From the NCBI RefSeq assembly GCF_900963305.1, contig NC_042524.1, positions 11,196,693-11,260,692 of the forward strand: a stretch of 64,000 nucleotides of DNA. Direction: 5' to 3'. Below the pieces are notes generated by a model. It did not search any database and was not told the DNA's origin. It saw only the letters and a program-made list of their open reading frames with translations. The position numbers and the translations under genes were made by a program. Within the stretch, counting starts at the first letter, position 1. Each line of letters opens with the position of its first letter. The DNA comes from Echeneis naucrates. Lineage: Eukaryota > Chordata > Actinopteri > Carangiformes > Echeneidae. Positions 63,370 through 64,000 of this stretch are shown here, piece after piece.

Positions 63370-64000
63370 ACATTAAAAGCTACAGTAACCCCGTCTAATT
63401 CAAGGTAATAACATCATAAATAGAAATGAGGGCCAGGTTGAAAGCATTGTGTAGGCCTGTGTGTGACTAGATACAGTCACTAAGTAATGCTAGCTAAATT
63501 CAGGCCCCATATGTCATTAACACCGACATTACCAACACATGAAAGGTATGTTTGCTCCGGTTCACTGTAACTACAAATATGGGGAAGCATAGCCTGTACT
63601 TTATTATATTCATAGGGAAACTTTTTAGTCCTTCGGAGTTGTTTGGCATCATTGCAATTTAAAAGCTTGCATATGAAAAATATGATGGTGATTAGCACCA
63701 ACTGTCATAAAAATATTTCTTAATGATTCCAGCTTCTCAAATTTGAGAATTTGCTAATTTTATGACTTTTGATCTTGCATTATCTATTTAAGATAATTTC
63801 TGTTATATTTTTTTCAAATACTATGAAGGTCCAGAGAGAGCCAAACATCAGGATGATCAATAAATTGTGATATGAGATGCGAACAATTGCCATATAAAAT
63901 TCCTTTCAAGAGTGTTTCACCGAGGTGCTCTGCCATATACAAAACTGTGGAATAGATTTTAAATCACAGAGATAGTCAATCAGCCATATTTTTGTTTGCT
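63370..64000. other. Presumed first intron of the last gene
   Basis: AT-rich sequence with no exon or repeat that I can support; it continues beyond the window. Confidence 0.4.

Noticed and set aside
1-64000. Search for endogenous retroviruses, Polinton-like elements, CRISPR arrays or tRNA genes
   Set aside because: I saw no LTR pair, capsid- or polymerase-like frame, spaced direct-repeat array or convincing tRNA cloverleaf; only SINE-like repeats and microsatellites.

Overview
This is a gene-dense stretch of a ray-finned fish (teleost, probably percomorph-like) nuclear genome. The basis is split genes with mostly short GT-AG introns, dinucleotide microsatellites, several copies of a common teleost interspersed repeat, and proteins that read as fish versions of vertebrate families. 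Eleven recognisable protein-coding genes and one unidentified first exon are present. I rebuilt each gene exon by exon. For every complete gene the summed coding exons are divisible by three and give a length near the vertebrate family norm.

Layout, left to right: 3' part of a nectin-1-like adhesion receptor (+, 2-4759); a VSIG10L2-like receptor with six Ig domains and one FN3 (+, 7566-15270); checkpoint kinase CHEK1 (-, 20292-15967); complement factor B/C2-type protease (+, 21876-30385); layilin (+, 33768-37364); ALG9 mannosyltransferase (-, 44403-38778), tail to tail with layilin; FDXACB1 (-, 47938-45262); TOMM40L mitochondrial import pore (+, 49101-51315), head to head with FDXACB1; a BICDL2-like dynein cargo adapter (-, 57240-53413); MIA secreted SH3-like protein (+, 58824-59582); alpha-B crystallin (-, 62013-61107); and an unidentified first coding exon (+, 63174-63369) that runs off the window.

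These genes do not form a pathway. NECTIN1, VSIG10L2, CHEK1, LAYN, ALG9, FDXACB1 and CRYAB all have human counterparts on 11q23-q24. CFB, TOMM40L, MIA and BICDL2 have human counterparts on other chromosomes. The window therefore looks like a rearranged 11q23-24 block with four non-syntenic genes mixed in.

Most notable small-scale signals: a shared ETS/CRE composite motif in the CHEK1 and ALG9 promoters, with an E2F site and a long (GAA)n tract beside CHEK1; two GC-AG introns; an altered activation-cleavage region in the factor B-like protein; a repeat-bearing C-terminal extension of layilin; an X-box and a DR1 element in front of the unidentified last gene; and a TATA box with a heat-shock-element core in front of alpha-B crystallin. 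I saw no CRISPR array, tRNA or rRNA gene, retrovirus-like element or other clearly novel multigene system.
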